Assembly (NCBI RefSeq): GCF_025144465.1
Contig: NZ_CP083554.1
Span: forward strand, 44,465-108,464
Direction: 5' to 3'
From: Leisingera sp. S132
Lineage (GTDB): Bacteria; Pseudomonadota; Alphaproteobacteria; Rhodobacterales; Rhodobacteraceae
Length of the DNA: 64,000 nucleotides
The translations under genes and the position numbers were made by a program. The first letter of the stretch is position 1, and every line of letters begins with the position of its first letter. The notes under the pieces were generated by a model. That model was not told the DNA's origin, did not search any database, and saw only the letters and a list, made by a program, of their open reading frames with translations. Below are positions 8,015-17,430 of this stretch, in pieces.

Positions 8015-10381
8015 TCAGAAGTCCTGCCAGAGGTCGCGGGCGGCGTTGCCGCTGCTGGCCGCCGCTGCAGGAGCCGGGCTGGCTTCGATCTGCCAGTCGT
8101 CCTCGCCATGCGCCGAAGGGGCGGGCTTGGCAGGCTTGGCAGCCGGGGCCGCCGCGGGTGCCGGGCGGGCGGGGGCCGCACCGCCGGAGACCCGGAAATG
8201 CGCCACCAGCTCGGCCAGCTTGCCGGCATCGGTGTTCAGCATGTGGCCGGCCGCAGTGGCCTCCTCGACCATCGCCGCGTTCTGCTGCGTGACCTGGTCC
8301 AGCTGGGTGACGCCGGTGTTGATCTCGTTGAGGCCGGTGGATTGCTCCGCCGCGCCTTCGGCAATGCCGGAGACCAGCTGCGAGATATGGGTCACCTGCT
8401 CGACGATGCTCTGCAGCGCCTCGCCGGCCTTGCCGACCAGATCGACGCCGCGCTCCACCTGTTTGGAGCTGTCGGAGATCAGCGTCTTGATCTCCATCGC
8501 CGCATCCGAGGAGCGCTGCGCCAGGGCGCGCACCTCGCTGGCGACCACTGCAAAGCCCTTGCCGGCCTCGCCCGCCCGCGCCGCCTCGACGCCGGCATTG
8601 AGCGCCAGCAGATTGGTCTGGAAGGCGATGTCGTCGATCACGCTGATGATCTGGCTGATGTGGTTCGAGGACTGCTCGATCTCGGTCATCGCCGAGACCG
8701 CGCTCTGCACCACTTCGCGGTTGTTCTCCGCCTCGGTGCGGGCCTCGGCCATGGTGGCCTCGACGCTGCGGGCGCCGTCGGCGGCGGATTTCACCGAGGC
8801 CGTCAGCTCATCCAGCGCCGCCGCGGTTTCCTCCAGCGTTGCCGCCTGGCTTTCGGTGCGGTGCGACAGGTCGTCGGAAGCCTGGCTGATCTCGGCGGCG
8901 CCGTTGCGGATGCTGCCGGAGGCTTCGATCACCTGCTGCACGGTGGTGCTGAGGTTGCTGACGGTGCTGTTGAAGTTCTGCCGCAGCTGCTCGTATTCCT
9001 CCGGGAAGGCAGAGGTGATCGGCTGCGAGAAATCGCCGTCGGCGAGCTGCACCAGGCCGCTGCTCAGTTTCTCCACCACCTGCTGCTGCAAGCGCTGCAT
9101 TTCGGCGCGTTCCTCTTCGGCAGCGCGGGCCAGCTTGAGGTCGTCCTGCATGGAAACCAGCGTCTTGCCGATCTTGCCGATCTCGTCGCCGCGGCTGGCC
9201 GCCGCGACCTCAGTGTCGAGATCGCCGGAGGACACGGCCTCCATGTCGGCGCAGATCCGGTCAATCGGACGCGTCACAGAGCGCGCGAAAAGCCAGCCGA
9301 AGATGGACATGCCGCCCGCGCAGATCAGAGAGGCCAGAAGCAGCATATTGCGTTTCTCGGCTGCGGGCGCCATCAGTTCCGCCCAGTCCTGCTCGGCAAT
9401 GATCGCCCAGTTGGCAAAGGCCAGCGGCAGCGGCTCCGAGTAGGCAAGCACTTTCTGGCCATTGAGGCCGGTTACACCCTGCAGAACATGTGATTCGCCG
9501 TCAAAGGCAGTTCGCACCTGTTCCGTTTCAGGCAGCTGGGAAAGCACCTCAAAACCGCCCTCAAACCGGGAATTGGTCCGCGCCAGCATGTCTGCGCCGG
9601 CCAGATAAACCTGTGTGGTTTGCCCCATGCCCTGCTCGTTGTTGACGATGGCCCCCAGCAGGTCCACCGGGATCTGCACGGCCAGCACGCCGACGGTCAG
9701 ATTGGCATCGTTCACCACCGGCGAGGCGGCAAAGGCCGCGGCTGCGCCGCCGGAGGGCGCATAGGGCGCCATGTCAGCAAAGAACACCTCTCCACGGCTG
9801 CCTTCCAGCGCCGCACGGTAAACATCGGCCAGGCCGGACTCCTTGAACGGGCCGGTCATCATGTTGGTGCCGTAGTCGTTTTCCTTGAACACCGAGTAGA
9901 CGATGTCGCCCGCCAGGTTGATCAGGAAGGCATCATAGTAGCCCTTGCTTTCGATCAGCGTCTTATAGGCCGGATGAAAGGTCTCGTGATGCATATGGTA
10001 GGGTGATTCGCCTGTGCCGCGCAGCAGCAGATGCTTCTGCCCGATCGGGTTCGGATTGTCGTCGATATAGGCTTGGCGCAGAATCTGGCCCGGGTTGCCG
10101 TCGAGATCGTTCCAGGTCATCGTCAGCCATTCGATGGCCGTGGCCGTCGATGGCACCGCCGCCAGGGTCTGCACATCGGCGTGAATGCCGTCCAGCAGCG
10201 TCTGCACCGAGAACTTCCGGTCCGCCACCATCGAGCGGAACTGGTCTTCCGCAGTTTTTTCGGCGCTTTTCTGGAAGCTGATCGTGCTGATGGTGACGAG
10301 AATCGCCGTCACAAGCACACCGAACCCAACAACAAACAGCGGCAATTTATGTGCCAGCTTGAGCGATTTGAACGCTTTCAT
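8015..10381 (-). CDS. Methyl-accepting chemotaxis protein
   Basis: A 788-residue membrane receptor. One membrane helix near residues 14-32 and another near 345-368 bracket a periplasmic sensor of about 310 residues, probably a Cache-type domain ([26 protein letters not shown]). HAMP segments follow (about 370-425 and 440-500), then the cytoplasmic signalling domain with the hairpin tip [39 protein letters not shown]. After an Ala/Pro-rich linker the protein ends in DLWQDF, which resembles the aromatic/acidic C-terminal tethers that recruit CheR or CheB. AGGAGG precedes the ATG. The ligand cannot be inferred. It is divergent from the STAS-cheY operon. Confidence 0.95.
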   Translation of the reverse strand: MKAFKSLKLAHKLPLFVVGFGVLVTAILVTISTISFQKSAEKTAEDQFRSMVADRKFSVQTLLDGIHADVQTLAAVPSTATAIEWLTMTWNDLDGNPGQILRQAYIDDNPNPIGQKHLLLRGTGESPYHMHHETFHPAYKTLIESKGYYDAFLINLAGDIVYSVFKENDYGTNMMTGPFKESGLADVYRAALEGSRGEVFFADMAPYAPSGGAAAAFAASPVVNDANLTVGVLAVQIPVDLLGAIVNNEQGMGQTTQVYLAGADMLARTNSRFEGGFEVLSQLPETEQVRTAFDGESHVLQGVTGLNGQKVLAYSEPLPLAFANWAIIAEQDWAELMAPAAEKRNMLLLASLICAGGMSIFGWLFARSVTRPIDRICADMEAVSSGDLDTEVAAASRGDEIGKIGKTLVSMQDDLKLARAAEEERAEMQRLQQQVVEKLSSGLVQLADGDFSQPITSAFPEEYEQLRQNFNSTVSNLSTTVQQVIEASGSIRNGAAEISQASDDLSHRTESQAATLEETAAALDELTASVKSAADGARSVEATMAEARTEAENNREVVQSAVSAMTEIEQSSNHISQIISVIDDIAFQTNLLALNAGVEAARAGEAGKGFAVVASEVRALAQRSSDAAMEIKTLISDSSKQVERGVDLVGKAGEALQSIVEQVTHISQLVSGIAEGAAEQSTGLNEINTGVTQLDQVTQQNAAMVEEATAAGHMLNTDAGKLAELVAHFRVSGGAAPARPAPAAAPAAKPAKPAPSAHGEDDWQIEASPAPAAAASSGNAARDLWQDF

Positions 10382-10794
10382 TCCGTCCTCCTAAGAGCAG
10401 TGCGGTCTAGGCCACCGCAATAGTGATGCCAGTCAGAATGCGGCGCAGATGTTAATTTGCCGCTTACGGCGCAGGGGCTCTGCCGCATTTCGCAGCAGAT
10501 TCCTGCCAAAACCTGCTGCGATCCGGCGTCACTTTCTGAAGGCCGGGTAAAGATGCGGCCACAGGTTGTTTCAGACGCTGAAAATACGCTTGGTCTCAAG
10601 CTGCCGGGTGATTCTCCGACCGTCAGAACACAGATAAAAATTGATCGGATTTCTGCCGCGAAAATTCCGGCCGTCTCCTTATGAATCCCCCTCTGCGCGG
10701 GCGTGGCGGCAATCAAATGTTAAGGCCCGCCCCCTAAGAATTGCCTCATCGAACTCGAACTGATCGCCGACAACGGGGGTGCGAATCGCCGACA
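10382..10794. other. Divergent intergenic region of the che cluster
   Basis: These 413 bases separate the leftward chemoreceptor from the rightward STAS-cheY-cheA operon and must hold both promoters. I see the strong chemoreceptor ribosome binding site at its left edge and an AT-richer stretch around 10630-10645. No convincing -35/-10 pair, sigma-54 site or repeat was recognised, and no gene is supported. Confidence 0.6.
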
Positions 10795-11082
10795 ATGACT
10801 ACGGAAACGCAAAAGCATAATCTGGATCTGCCGAACGCCTTCGCGGAGCTGGATCCGCTGATCGCCTTCCTGCAAGGGGCCCGCGCCAAGGCGGTCGAAA
10901 TCGACTGCAGCGGTGTCGCCCTGATGCCCTCGCGCTGCTTGCAGCTTCTGCTTGGTGCAGAGCAGCAATGGCGGTCCGAGGGGGTGGGCTTCGCAGTCAC
11001 CAATATCACCGAATCCTGCCGCAAGTCCCTGACGCTTCTGGGGCTGGAGCCCAACCGTTTTGAAGACGAGGAAACAGCATGA
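10795..11082 (+). CDS. STAS-domain chemotaxis protein
   Basis: A 95-residue single STAS domain with the pattern AKAVEIDCSGVALMPSRCLQLLLGAEQQWRSEGVGFAV. It is in the place of orf2, the small STAS gene that precedes cheY1-cheA in rhizobial che operons. It lacks an obvious regulatory Ser/Thr at the centre of the motif, where MPS is seen. The start is set at ATG 10795 instead of the in-frame TTG 10741; the ribosome binding site is weak in both cases. It overlaps cheY by four bases (ATGA). Its exact role in the signalling array is unknown. Confidence 0.85.
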   Translation: MTTETQKHNLDLPNAFAELDPLIAFLQGARAKAVEIDCSGVALMPSRCLQLLLGAEQQWRSEGVGFAVTNITESCRKSLTLLGLEPNRFEDEETA

Positions 11083-11453
11083 AAACCAAAGTTCTGGCAA
11101 TCGACGATTCCCGCACGATCAGGAATCTTCTGGCCGCGACCCTGGAAGAAGCGGGTTTTGAATACCATTGCGCGGTTGATGGCCGCGAGGGTGTGGACAT
11201 GTACCCCGACGTGGATCCCGATGTGGTGATCACTGACATCAACATGCCCAACCTGGACGGGTTCGGCGTGATCGAGGAGCTGCGCGGCACCGGCATCAAT
11301 TCCAAGGTGCCGATCCTGGTTCTGACCACCGAAAGCGCGCCTGAACTGAAGGCCCGCGCCCGCGGTGCAGGCGCCACCGGCTGGATCACCAAGCCGTTTG
11401 ACGATGCCTCGCTGATTTTTGCGCTCAAGCGCGTGACCGGAGCCGCGGCCTAA
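11079..11453 (+). CDS. cheY: Chemotaxis response regulator CheY (first copy)
   Basis: A 124-residue single-domain receiver with the acidic pocket Asp9/Asp10 (LAIDDSRTIRNLL), phospho-acceptor Asp53 (ITDINMPNLDGFGV), Thr in VLTTESAPE and Lys in GWITKPFDDASL. It is complete and ordinary. It follows the STAS gene with a 4-base overlap and precedes cheA by one base, so it is a likely direct CheA substrate. With two CheY genes and a CheT-like phosphatase present, this copy may act as either output regulator or phosphate sink; the sequence does not decide. Confidence 0.95.
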   Translation: MKTKVLAIDDSRTIRNLLAATLEEAGFEYHCAVDGREGVDMYPDVDPDVVITDINMPNLDGFGVIEELRGTGINSKVPILVLTTESAPELKARARGAGATGWITKPFDDASLIFALKRVTGAAA

Positions 11454-11454
11454 G

Positions 11455-13623
11455 ATGTCGGGGTCTATTCAGGATACCTTCTTTGAGGAGTGCGAAGAAC
11501 TCCTTGAAGCAACGGATGAGGGTCTGACCGCCATCGAAGGAGGCGATCACGATTCTGAGGTGGTCAATGCGATCTTCCGCGCCGTGCACTCGATCAAGGG
11601 TGGCGCGGGGGCCTTTGGCCTCGATGATCTGGTGGCTTTCGCCCACCGGTTCGAAACCGTTTTTGACGAAGTGCGGTCCAACCGGCTGGAGCTGGACGAG
11701 AAGCTGATCCAGCTGCTGCTGCGCTCCAGCGATCAACTGTCAGCACTGGTCGAGGCTGCCCGGGACGGCGGCGAAATAGACGAAGCGCACAATGATACGC
11801 TGTTGGCGGCGCTGGATGAATACATTCCGGAAGAAGAGGAAGACCTCACCTTCGAGCCGATGGGGCTCGGCGGCCCGGCGCCCATGATGGATCTGGGCGA
11901 TCTGGGCGGCGCTCCGGCGGAACCGCAGGAAGAGACCTACCGGATCCGCTTCCAGCCGCTGAAGGAAATGTATGGCACCGGCAACGAGCCGTTCTTCCTG
12001 TTCCAGGCGCTCAAGGATCTGGGTGAGCTGACCGTCACAATGGACGAGAATGAGCTGCCCGGTTTTGATGCCATGGACATGGGCGAAGCCTATCTGGCCT
12101 GGGATCTGGTGCTGGTCACCAAGGAGACGCGTTCGAAGGTTGAGGCCGTGTTCGAATTCGTCGAGGGCCTGTGCGAGCTGTCGATCAACGGTGATGGCGA
12201 TGCTGAGGCGGAAGCCAATGCGTTGGCCGCGCTGGATGCGATGTTCGCTGCACCGCCAGCCGCAGATGCCGCAGCTGCCCCTGAGGGGGAGGCGCCTGCA
12301 GCCCCTTTTGAGCCGCCGGTCCCCGCACCTGAACCCGAAGCCAAGCCGGCAGTTGCCGAAGAAAAGGCCTCGGCCCCGAAAGCCGAGAGCGGCAAGCAGG
12401 AGCAGCGCGGCGGTCCCAAGCCGACGCTCCGCGTCGAGCTCGAGCGGGTGGACCGGCTGATCAACGCTGTCGGGGAGCTTATCATCAACCATTCGATGCT
12501 GGCCCAGCAGATCGCCAATCTCAATGTTTCGGATACCCGCGACGTCGAGACTGAGCTGGAGGGTTTCAAGAACCTGGCACGCGACATCCAGGAGGGCGTC
12601 ATGGCCATCCGCGCGCAGCCTGTGAAGCCGCTGTTCCAGCGCATGGCCCGGATCGTCCGCGAGGCTTCGGCCGCCACCGGCAAGACCTGCAAGCTGGTCA
12701 CCGAAGGCGAAAACACCGAGGTCGACAAGACAGTCATCGAAAGGCTGTCCGACCCGCTGACGCATATCCTGCGCAATGCGGTCGACCACGGTGTGGAGAA
12801 GCCCGACGACCGGGAAGCGGCCGGGAAGTCCAAGGTCGGTGAAATCCGGCTGTCTGCCTCCCACCGGTCCGGCAGCGTCTGCATCGAAATCAAGGACGAC
12901 GGCGCCGGTGTGAACCGCCCGCGTGTGAAACAGATTGCGATCGAGAAGGGGCTGATCCCGGAAAACGCCGAACTGACCGATGGCGAGATCGACAACCTGC
13001 TGTTTGCACCGGGTTTCTCGACAGCCAAGGAGATCTCCAATCTCTCCGGCCGCGGCGTTGGCATGGACGTGGTGAAAAATGCGGTGACCGGCCTCGGCGG
13101 GCGCATCAACATCTCATCCTCGCCCGGCAAAGGCTCCACCTTCACCATCATCCTGCCGCTGACGCTTGCAGTGATGGACGGCATGGTGGTGTCCGTGGCT
13201 GATCAGACCATGGTGGTGCCGATCACCTCGATCGTCGAAACCATGCGCGGCAGCGACGATATGATCAACAGCCTGGGGGCCGACGGCACCCTGCTGTCGA
13301 TCCGCGGCAACTTCGTGCCGATCTGCGATGTCGCCGGCGCCCTGGGCCTGTACCGTGAAAGCGATCAGCAGGCCGGTGTCTACCTCTTGGTGGAAACCGA
13401 AACCGGCCAGCGCTGCGCCTTGGCAGTGGATGACATCCACGATCAGCGCCAGGTGGTGATCAAAAGCCTGGACGGCGTTTGCGGGGAAATCCCCGGCGTC
13501 GCCGCGGCAACCATTCTTGGCGATGGTAAAATCGCCATGATCCTGGACCCTGAAAGCATCATTGCGGCCTCGCCTACTGCGGCCGCCTTTGACACCGAGC
13601 GGAGAATGAGCAATGCAAGCTGA
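11455..13623 (+). CDS. cheA: Chemotaxis histidine kinase CheA
   Basis: A 722-residue hybrid kinase of normal plan. The Hpt domain is at residues 1-105 with the phosphorylated His45 (AVHSIKGGAGAFG). A P2-like region follows at about 160-245 and an acidic Ala/Pro-rich linker at 255-320. The dimerisation segment LRVELERVDRLINAVGELIINHSML comes next, then the ATP-binding domain with N-box LTHILRNAVDHGVE and the G boxes DDGAGVN and GRGVGMDVV. The CheW-like P5 domain closes the protein. It overlaps cheW by 11 bases. It passes phosphate from receptor complexes to the CheY proteins. Confidence 0.97.
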   Translation: MSGSIQDTFFEECEELLEATDEGLTAIEGGDHDSEVVNAIFRAVHSIKGGAGAFGLDDLVAFAHRFETVFDEVRSNRLELDEKLIQLLLRSSDQLSALVEAARDGGEIDEAHNDTLLAALDEYIPEEEEDLTFEPMGLGGPAPMMDLGDLGGAPAEPQEETYRIRFQPLKEMYGTGNEPFFLFQALKDLGELTVTMDENELPGFDAMDMGEAYLAWDLVLVTKETRSKVEAVFEFVEGLCELSINGDGDAEAEANALAALDAMFAAPPAADAAAAPEGEAPAAPFEPPVPAPEPEAKPAVAEEKASAPKAESGKQEQRGGPKPTLRVELERVDRLINAVGELIINHSMLAQQIANLNVSDTRDVETELEGFKNLARDIQEGVMAIRAQPVKPLFQRMARIVREASAATGKTCKLVTEGENTEVDKTVIERLSDPLTHILRNAVDHGVEKPDDREAAGKSKVGEIRLSASHRSGSVCIEIKDDGAGVNRPRVKQIAIEKGLIPENAELTDGEIDNLLFAPGFSTAKEISNLSGRGVGMDVVKNAVTGLGGRINISSSPGKGSTFTIILPLTLAVMDGMVVSVADQTMVVPITSIVETMRGSDDMINSLGADGTLLSIRGNFVPICDVAGALGLYRESDQQAGVYLLVETETGQRCALAVDDIHDQRQVVIKSLDGVCGEIPGVAAATILGDGKIAMILDPESIIAASPTAAAFDTERRMSNAS

Positions 13624-14095
13624 AGCGAAGCAAACCGATCAGGAAGTGAGACACGCTGAACACAGCGAGTTTGTCAGCTTCACCGTGGCCGGACAGGCGT
13701 TCTGCCTGAAGATCACCCAGATCCGGGAAATCCGGCGCTGGTCTCCGGTGACCATCCTGCCGCATGCCCCGGCCGACGTGCTGGGGGTTATGAACCTGCG
13801 CGGCGCGGTGATCCCGATCTATGATCTCTCCGCCCGTTTCGGCCTGCAGCAGACCGAAGCCAGCGAGCGCAATGTGGTCATTGTTGTCTCCGTTCACGGA
13901 AAACCGGTCGGCCTGCTGGCGGAATCGGTCTCCGAGATCATCTCGATCAACCCGGACGACATCCAGGACACCCCGCCGGTGGATAGCCGCAACACGATGG
14001 AGTACATCCAGGGTATCATCTCCCATGATGACACCATGGTGCGCATCATCAATCTTGATGCGGTGATCTCGGCTCCGGAGCAGGTGATGCCGTGA
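13613..14095 (+). CDS. cheW: Chemotaxis coupling protein CheW
   Basis: A 160-residue CheW domain: EFVSFTVAGQAFCLKITQIREIRRW, LGVMNLRGAVIPIYDLSARFG and the closing SHDDTMVRIINLDAVI. It links chemoreceptors to the CheA P5 domain in the cytoplasmic array. It begins inside the end of cheA (11-base overlap) and overlaps cheR by four bases, so it is translationally coupled to both. Confidence 0.97.
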   Translation: MQAEAKQTDQEVRHAEHSEFVSFTVAGQAFCLKITQIREIRRWSPVTILPHAPADVLGVMNLRGAVIPIYDLSARFGLQQTEASERNVVIVVSVHGKPVGLLAESVSEIISINPDDIQDTPPVDSRNTMEYIQGIISHDDTMVRIINLDAVISAPEQVMP

Positions 14096-14949
14096 GCGCT
14101 GAAGGTACCATCACTCCCAATGCGGACAGCTTTTCGCTGTCGGACCAGGAATTCGAAGCCATTGCGCAGTTCGCGCATAAACACTTCGGCCTGGCCATGG
14201 CGGCCAGCAAAAAGCCCCTGGTGTCGTCGCGCCTGGCCCGCAAGCTGCGCCAGCGCAATATCACCAACTTCAAGGACTACCTTGCCAGCCTGGACGGCCC
14301 CAATGCCGACGAGGAGCGCAGCGGGCTGCTGTCGCTGCTGACCACAAATGTGACCCATTTCTTCCGGGAGCCGCATCACTTCGAAACCCTGCGCAATGAC
14401 GTGCTGCCGCCGCTGGTGGAACAGGCGCGGCGCGGCGGCCGGGTGCGGCTGTGGTCGGCCGGCTGTTCCAACGGGCAGGAGCCTTACTCGATTGCGATGA
14501 CGCTGCTGGATGTGTGCCCGGAGGCCGCAAAGCTCGACATCAAGATCCTGGGCACCGACATCGACCCGGTGGTTGTGCGCCATGCGCAGGCCGCCAAATA
14601 CCCTGAGGACGAACTGGCCCAGATCGATGCCAAATACAGCAAGCTGGTGCCGAAACGCGATCCGGACGGGCGGCTGCCGGACAGCCTGCGCAAGCTGATC
14701 ACTTTCGGGGTGCTGAACCTGATTGAACCGTTTCCCTTCAAGGGAAAGTTCGATGCGATTTTCTGCCGGAACGTTGCGATCTATTTCGACAACCCGACCC
14801 AGCAGAAAGTCTGGAGCGCCTTCCAGAACGCCCTGAACCCGGGCGGTACCCTCTTCATCGGTCACTCCGAGCGCATGTCAGGCCCGGCTGCGCAGCACCT
14901 GAAGACGGCCGGGATCACCACTTACGTCAACTCACCCGCTGGCAGGTAA
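14092..14949 (+). CDS. cheR: Chemoreceptor methyltransferase CheR
   Basis: A 285-residue S-adenosylmethionine-dependent glutamate methyltransferase. The N-terminal helical domain (about residues 15-85) includes SRLARKLRQRNI and TNVTHFFREPHHF. The catalytic domain carries the SAM-binding motif LWSAGCSNGQEPYS, then ILGTDID and FCRNVAIYF. It starts with GTG overlapping the cheW stop. No TPR extension is present. It methylates receptor glutamates in opposition to CheB. Confidence 0.96.
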   Translation: MSAEGTITPNADSFSLSDQEFEAIAQFAHKHFGLAMAASKKPLVSSRLARKLRQRNITNFKDYLASLDGPNADEERSGLLSLLTTNVTHFFREPHHFETLRNDVLPPLVEQARRGGRVRLWSAGCSNGQEPYSIAMTLLDVCPEAAKLDIKILGTDIDPVVVRHAQAAKYPEDELAQIDAKYSKLVPKRDPDGRLPDSLRKLITFGVLNLIEPFPFKGKFDAIFCRNVAIYFDNPTQQKVWSAFQNALNPGGTLFIGHSERMSGPAAQHLKTAGITTYVNSPAGR

Positions 14950-14988
14950 CCCTGGCCGCGGCTGCAAGCAGAGCAGAAGGAAAGAACA

Positions 14989-15375
14989 ATGAGCTTGAAA
15001 GACTCTCTCCGCGTCATGGTTGTTGACGATATGTCGACGAGCCGGGGGATCATCACACAAAGCCTGGATGAAATCGGCATCAAGAACTACATGGTCGAAA
15101 ATTCCGGCCAGGGCGCCTATCAGAAGCTGACCCAGACCCCGGTTCACCTGGTGCTGTCCGATTACAACATGCCTGGCATGGACGGCCTGGGTCTGCTGAA
15201 AGCGCTGCGCAGCCATCAGGTAACCCAGCGCGTGGGTTTCATCCTGGTGACCGGCAAGCCGACACCGGAGATCATCCAGGTTGGCAAGCAGATCGGCCTG
15301 AACAACATCGTCCGCAAACCCTTCACGGTGGCGACCATGAAGCAGGCTATCGAACAGGTCGTCGGGCGGCTCTGA
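14989..15375 (+). CDS. cheY: Chemotaxis response regulator CheY (second copy)
   Basis: A 128-residue receiver with Asp13/Asp14 (VMVVDDMSTSRGI), phospho-acceptor Asp58 (LVLSDYNMPGMDGLG), Thr in ILVTGKPTPE and Lys in IVRKPFTVATMK. GAAGGAAAG precedes the ATG. It diverges clearly from the first CheY and is placed next to the CheT-like gene. In rhizobial systems one of two CheYs drives the motor and the other drains phosphate; which is which cannot be read here. Confidence 0.95.
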   Translation: MSLKDSLRVMVVDDMSTSRGIITQSLDEIGIKNYMVENSGQGAYQKLTQTPVHLVLSDYNMPGMDGLGLLKALRSHQVTQRVGFILVTGKPTPEIIQVGKQIGLNNIVRKPFTVATMKQAIEQVVGRL

Positions 15376-15377
15376 TC

Positions 15378-15704
15378 ATGGAGCATCCCGACAAAGCCCT
15401 AGGCGAACTCTGTGCCGCTTCGGCCTGGGAAATGGAGCAGCTGCGCAGCCAGATGCAAGCGCTGGAGGACGTCGTCCTCGACGTGCTGGAACGGGGCACG
15501 GCCCCGACCAGCCAGGAGCTGCGCTCGCTGCAGGACTTTGACCTGGTGATCCAGACCCTGTCGGGCCTCTCCGGGTTCTACAGGCGCGTGCAGGCCCAGG
15601 TCGATGAAGCAGGACCGGCAGATCTCCCGGCTGCCGCCGCTGGGGTCACACTTGAAAAGCTGCGTGACCGGCTCCGCTCCGCCGGCAGCATGGCCAGCAC
15701 CTGA
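15378..15704 (+). CDS. cheT: CheT-like small chemotaxis protein, putative CheY phosphatase
   Basis: A 108-residue mostly helical protein at the end of the che operon, two bases after cheY. The position matches orf10/CheT of Sinorhizobium meliloti, which I recall as a CheZ-like phosphatase using a DXXXQ motif. The same pattern is here: Asp55-Leu-Val-Ile-Gln59 within SLQDFDLVIQTLSGLSGFY, much like the CheZ active-site helix. Heptad-like hydrophobics at residues 17-37 suggest a helical hairpin. The phosphatase function is inferred from the motif and synteny. Confidence 0.7.
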   Translation: MEHPDKALGELCAASAWEMEQLRSQMQALEDVVLDVLERGTAPTSQELRSLQDFDLVIQTLSGLSGFYRRVQAQVDEAGPADLPAAAAGVTLEKLRDRLRSAGSMAST

Positions 15705-15712
15705 AGTTTTTC

Positions 15713-15738
15713 TGCCCCGCCCGGAAACCGGCGGGGCA
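15713..15738 (+). terminator. Hairpin after the che operon
   Basis: A perfect 9-bp stem (TGCCCCGCC/GGCGGGGCA) with an 8-base loop lies nine bases past the cheT stop. No T-run follows on the plus strand, so intrinsic termination is uncertain. Confidence 0.4.
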
Positions 15739-15823
15739 CACACCTGCGGCAAATTTGCTTTCTCTTTGCCCCCGCAAGCGGGTACATTGGGAAAAAGCAA
15801 AATTCGCGAGCCCGGGTACCCGC

Positions 15824-17323
15824 ATGTCCTTTCTTTTCAAACCGTTGATTTTCGCACTGTGCCTGCTCACCGCTGCTGGCGCACAGGCTGCAAGCGACCG
15901 CATCGCTCTGGTCATCGGCGTGGCGGACTACCAGTATCTACCGCCGCTTGAAAACACCCGCAACGATGCCGTCGCCATGGCCGACACGCTGGAGGGCATC
16001 GGGTTTGATGTGAGCCTGGCACTGGATCCCGGCACCTCCGAAATGGCGCAGATGCTCGATGATTTTGCCTTCCGCTCGGAAGTTGCCGATCTGGCGCTGG
16101 TTTATTTTGCCGGCCACGGGATTGAGGTTCAGGGGGAGAACTTTCTGATCCCCGCCGACGCTAAGGTGGCCAGCAACCTTGATGTGCAGCGGCAGTCACT
16201 GTCGCTGAAACAGCTGCTGAATGCGGTCGACCGGGCACGCAAGATGCGGATCGTGATCCTGGACAGCTGCCGCGACAACCCGCTTGGGGATTCCATCGCG
16301 CTGGAGGCAAGCAGCAGCCAGACAACCGAGACCACGGAAACCACCCGCGGCGGCGGCGGCATGGCGCCTGCCGACCCGGACCGCGGCACCCTGGTGGCTT
16401 TTGCCGCCAAGGACGGCCAGGTGGCGCTGGACGGCAGCGGCAGCAACTCGCCTTATGCCACCGCGCTGATGGAAAAGATGGTGCAGCCGGGGCTGGAGAT
16501 CAGCCTGATGTTCCGCCAGGTGCGCGACCAGGTGCTGCAAAGCACCTCGAACCTGCAGGAACCGCACACCTATGGCTCGCTGACCGGTGTGCCCTTCTAT
16601 CTGGCTGGCCCCGGTGCGAATGACGCGCCAGTTTCGGTGGCGGATGCGTCCGCTGCCTGGGCTGCCTTGAAGCCCGACCAGGAAGAACAGCTGCTGGCAT
16701 TGGCCGAACTCGGCGACACCCGCTCGATGCTGGGCCTCGCCTATATCCGCCTGAACCCGAACCAGGGCCGTTTCGACCCCAAGGCTGCAGTGGATTTCCT
16801 GCAGCGTGCGTCGGATGCCGGCTCGCCGGAGGCTCAATTCGAGCTCGCCAAGCTCTATGAGCGCGGAACCGGCGTTGATGCGGATCCCGCTAAAGCGCTG
16901 GAGCTTTACCAGGCTGCGGCCGCCCAGAATTTTGCCGACGCGATCAACGATCTCGGCTTCCTGCATTACCAGGGCGGCCTGGGCCTGCCAGCCGATCCGA
17001 AAAAGGCGCTGACGTTCTTTGAACGGGCTGCCGACCTGCGCCATCCGCAGGCCCAGTTCAATTTTGCGGCGCTGATTGATGACGGGCTGATCCCGTCGAA
17101 GGGTCCAGGGGATTCCGCCCATTACCTCTATGCTGCGCTGCGCAGCGGAAGTTCTGACGTGCTTGACCTGCTGAGCGAACGCCCGAATATGTTCACCGCC
17201 GAAACCCGCCGCGCCCTGCAGCAGAAATTGAAGGAGAACAACTTCTATGCCGGGGCAATTGACGGAGATTTCGGGCCCGGCACGCAGCGGGGCATCCGCC
17301 GGGCCTACGGGCTGGAGGGGTAG
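15824..17323 (+). CDS. Secreted caspase-family protein with Sel1 repeats and peptidoglycan-binding motif
   Basis: A 499-residue protein starting at ATG 15824 with signal peptide MSFLFKPLIFALCLLTAAGA. The caspase (C14) domain occupies residues 25-270 and keeps the His98 (YFAGHG) and Cys149 (ILDSCRDNP) dyad. Three or four Sel1-type helical repeats follow at about 305-440 (SPEAQFELAKLYERGTGV). The C-terminus (YAGAIDGDFGPGTQRGI) is a PG_binding_1-like motif. It would act in the periplasm, probably near peptidoglycan; the substrate is unknown. An 8-bp inverted repeat (15778-15785 and 15816-15823) ends directly at the start codon. Confidence 0.88.
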   Translation: MSFLFKPLIFALCLLTAAGAQAASDRIALVIGVADYQYLPPLENTRNDAVAMADTLEGIGFDVSLALDPGTSEMAQMLDDFAFRSEVADLALVYFAGHGIEVQGENFLIPADAKVASNLDVQRQSLSLKQLLNAVDRARKMRIVILDSCRDNPLGDSIALEASSSQTTETTETTRGGGGMAPADPDRGTLVAFAAKDGQVALDGSGSNSPYATALMEKMVQPGLEISLMFRQVRDQVLQSTSNLQEPHTYGSLTGVPFYLAGPGANDAPVSVADASAAWAALKPDQEEQLLALAELGDTRSMLGLAYIRLNPNQGRFDPKAAVDFLQRASDAGSPEAQFELAKLYERGTGVDADPAKALELYQAAAAQNFADAINDLGFLHYQGGLGLPADPKKALTFFERAADLRHPQAQFNFAALIDDGLIPSKGPGDSAHYLYAALRSGSSDVLDLLSERPNMFTAETRRALQQKLKENNFYAGAIDGDFGPGTQRGIRRAYGLEG

Positions 17324-17430
17324 TTACGCTCCCCAAAGTCCGGCCTGCTCCGGGCTTTGATCCCTGCGCGGTTGCTCAATCTTATCTGTAGTCTGCCGCT
17401 CTGGGTCCTGGCAAATGGCCGGCTGCCTGC

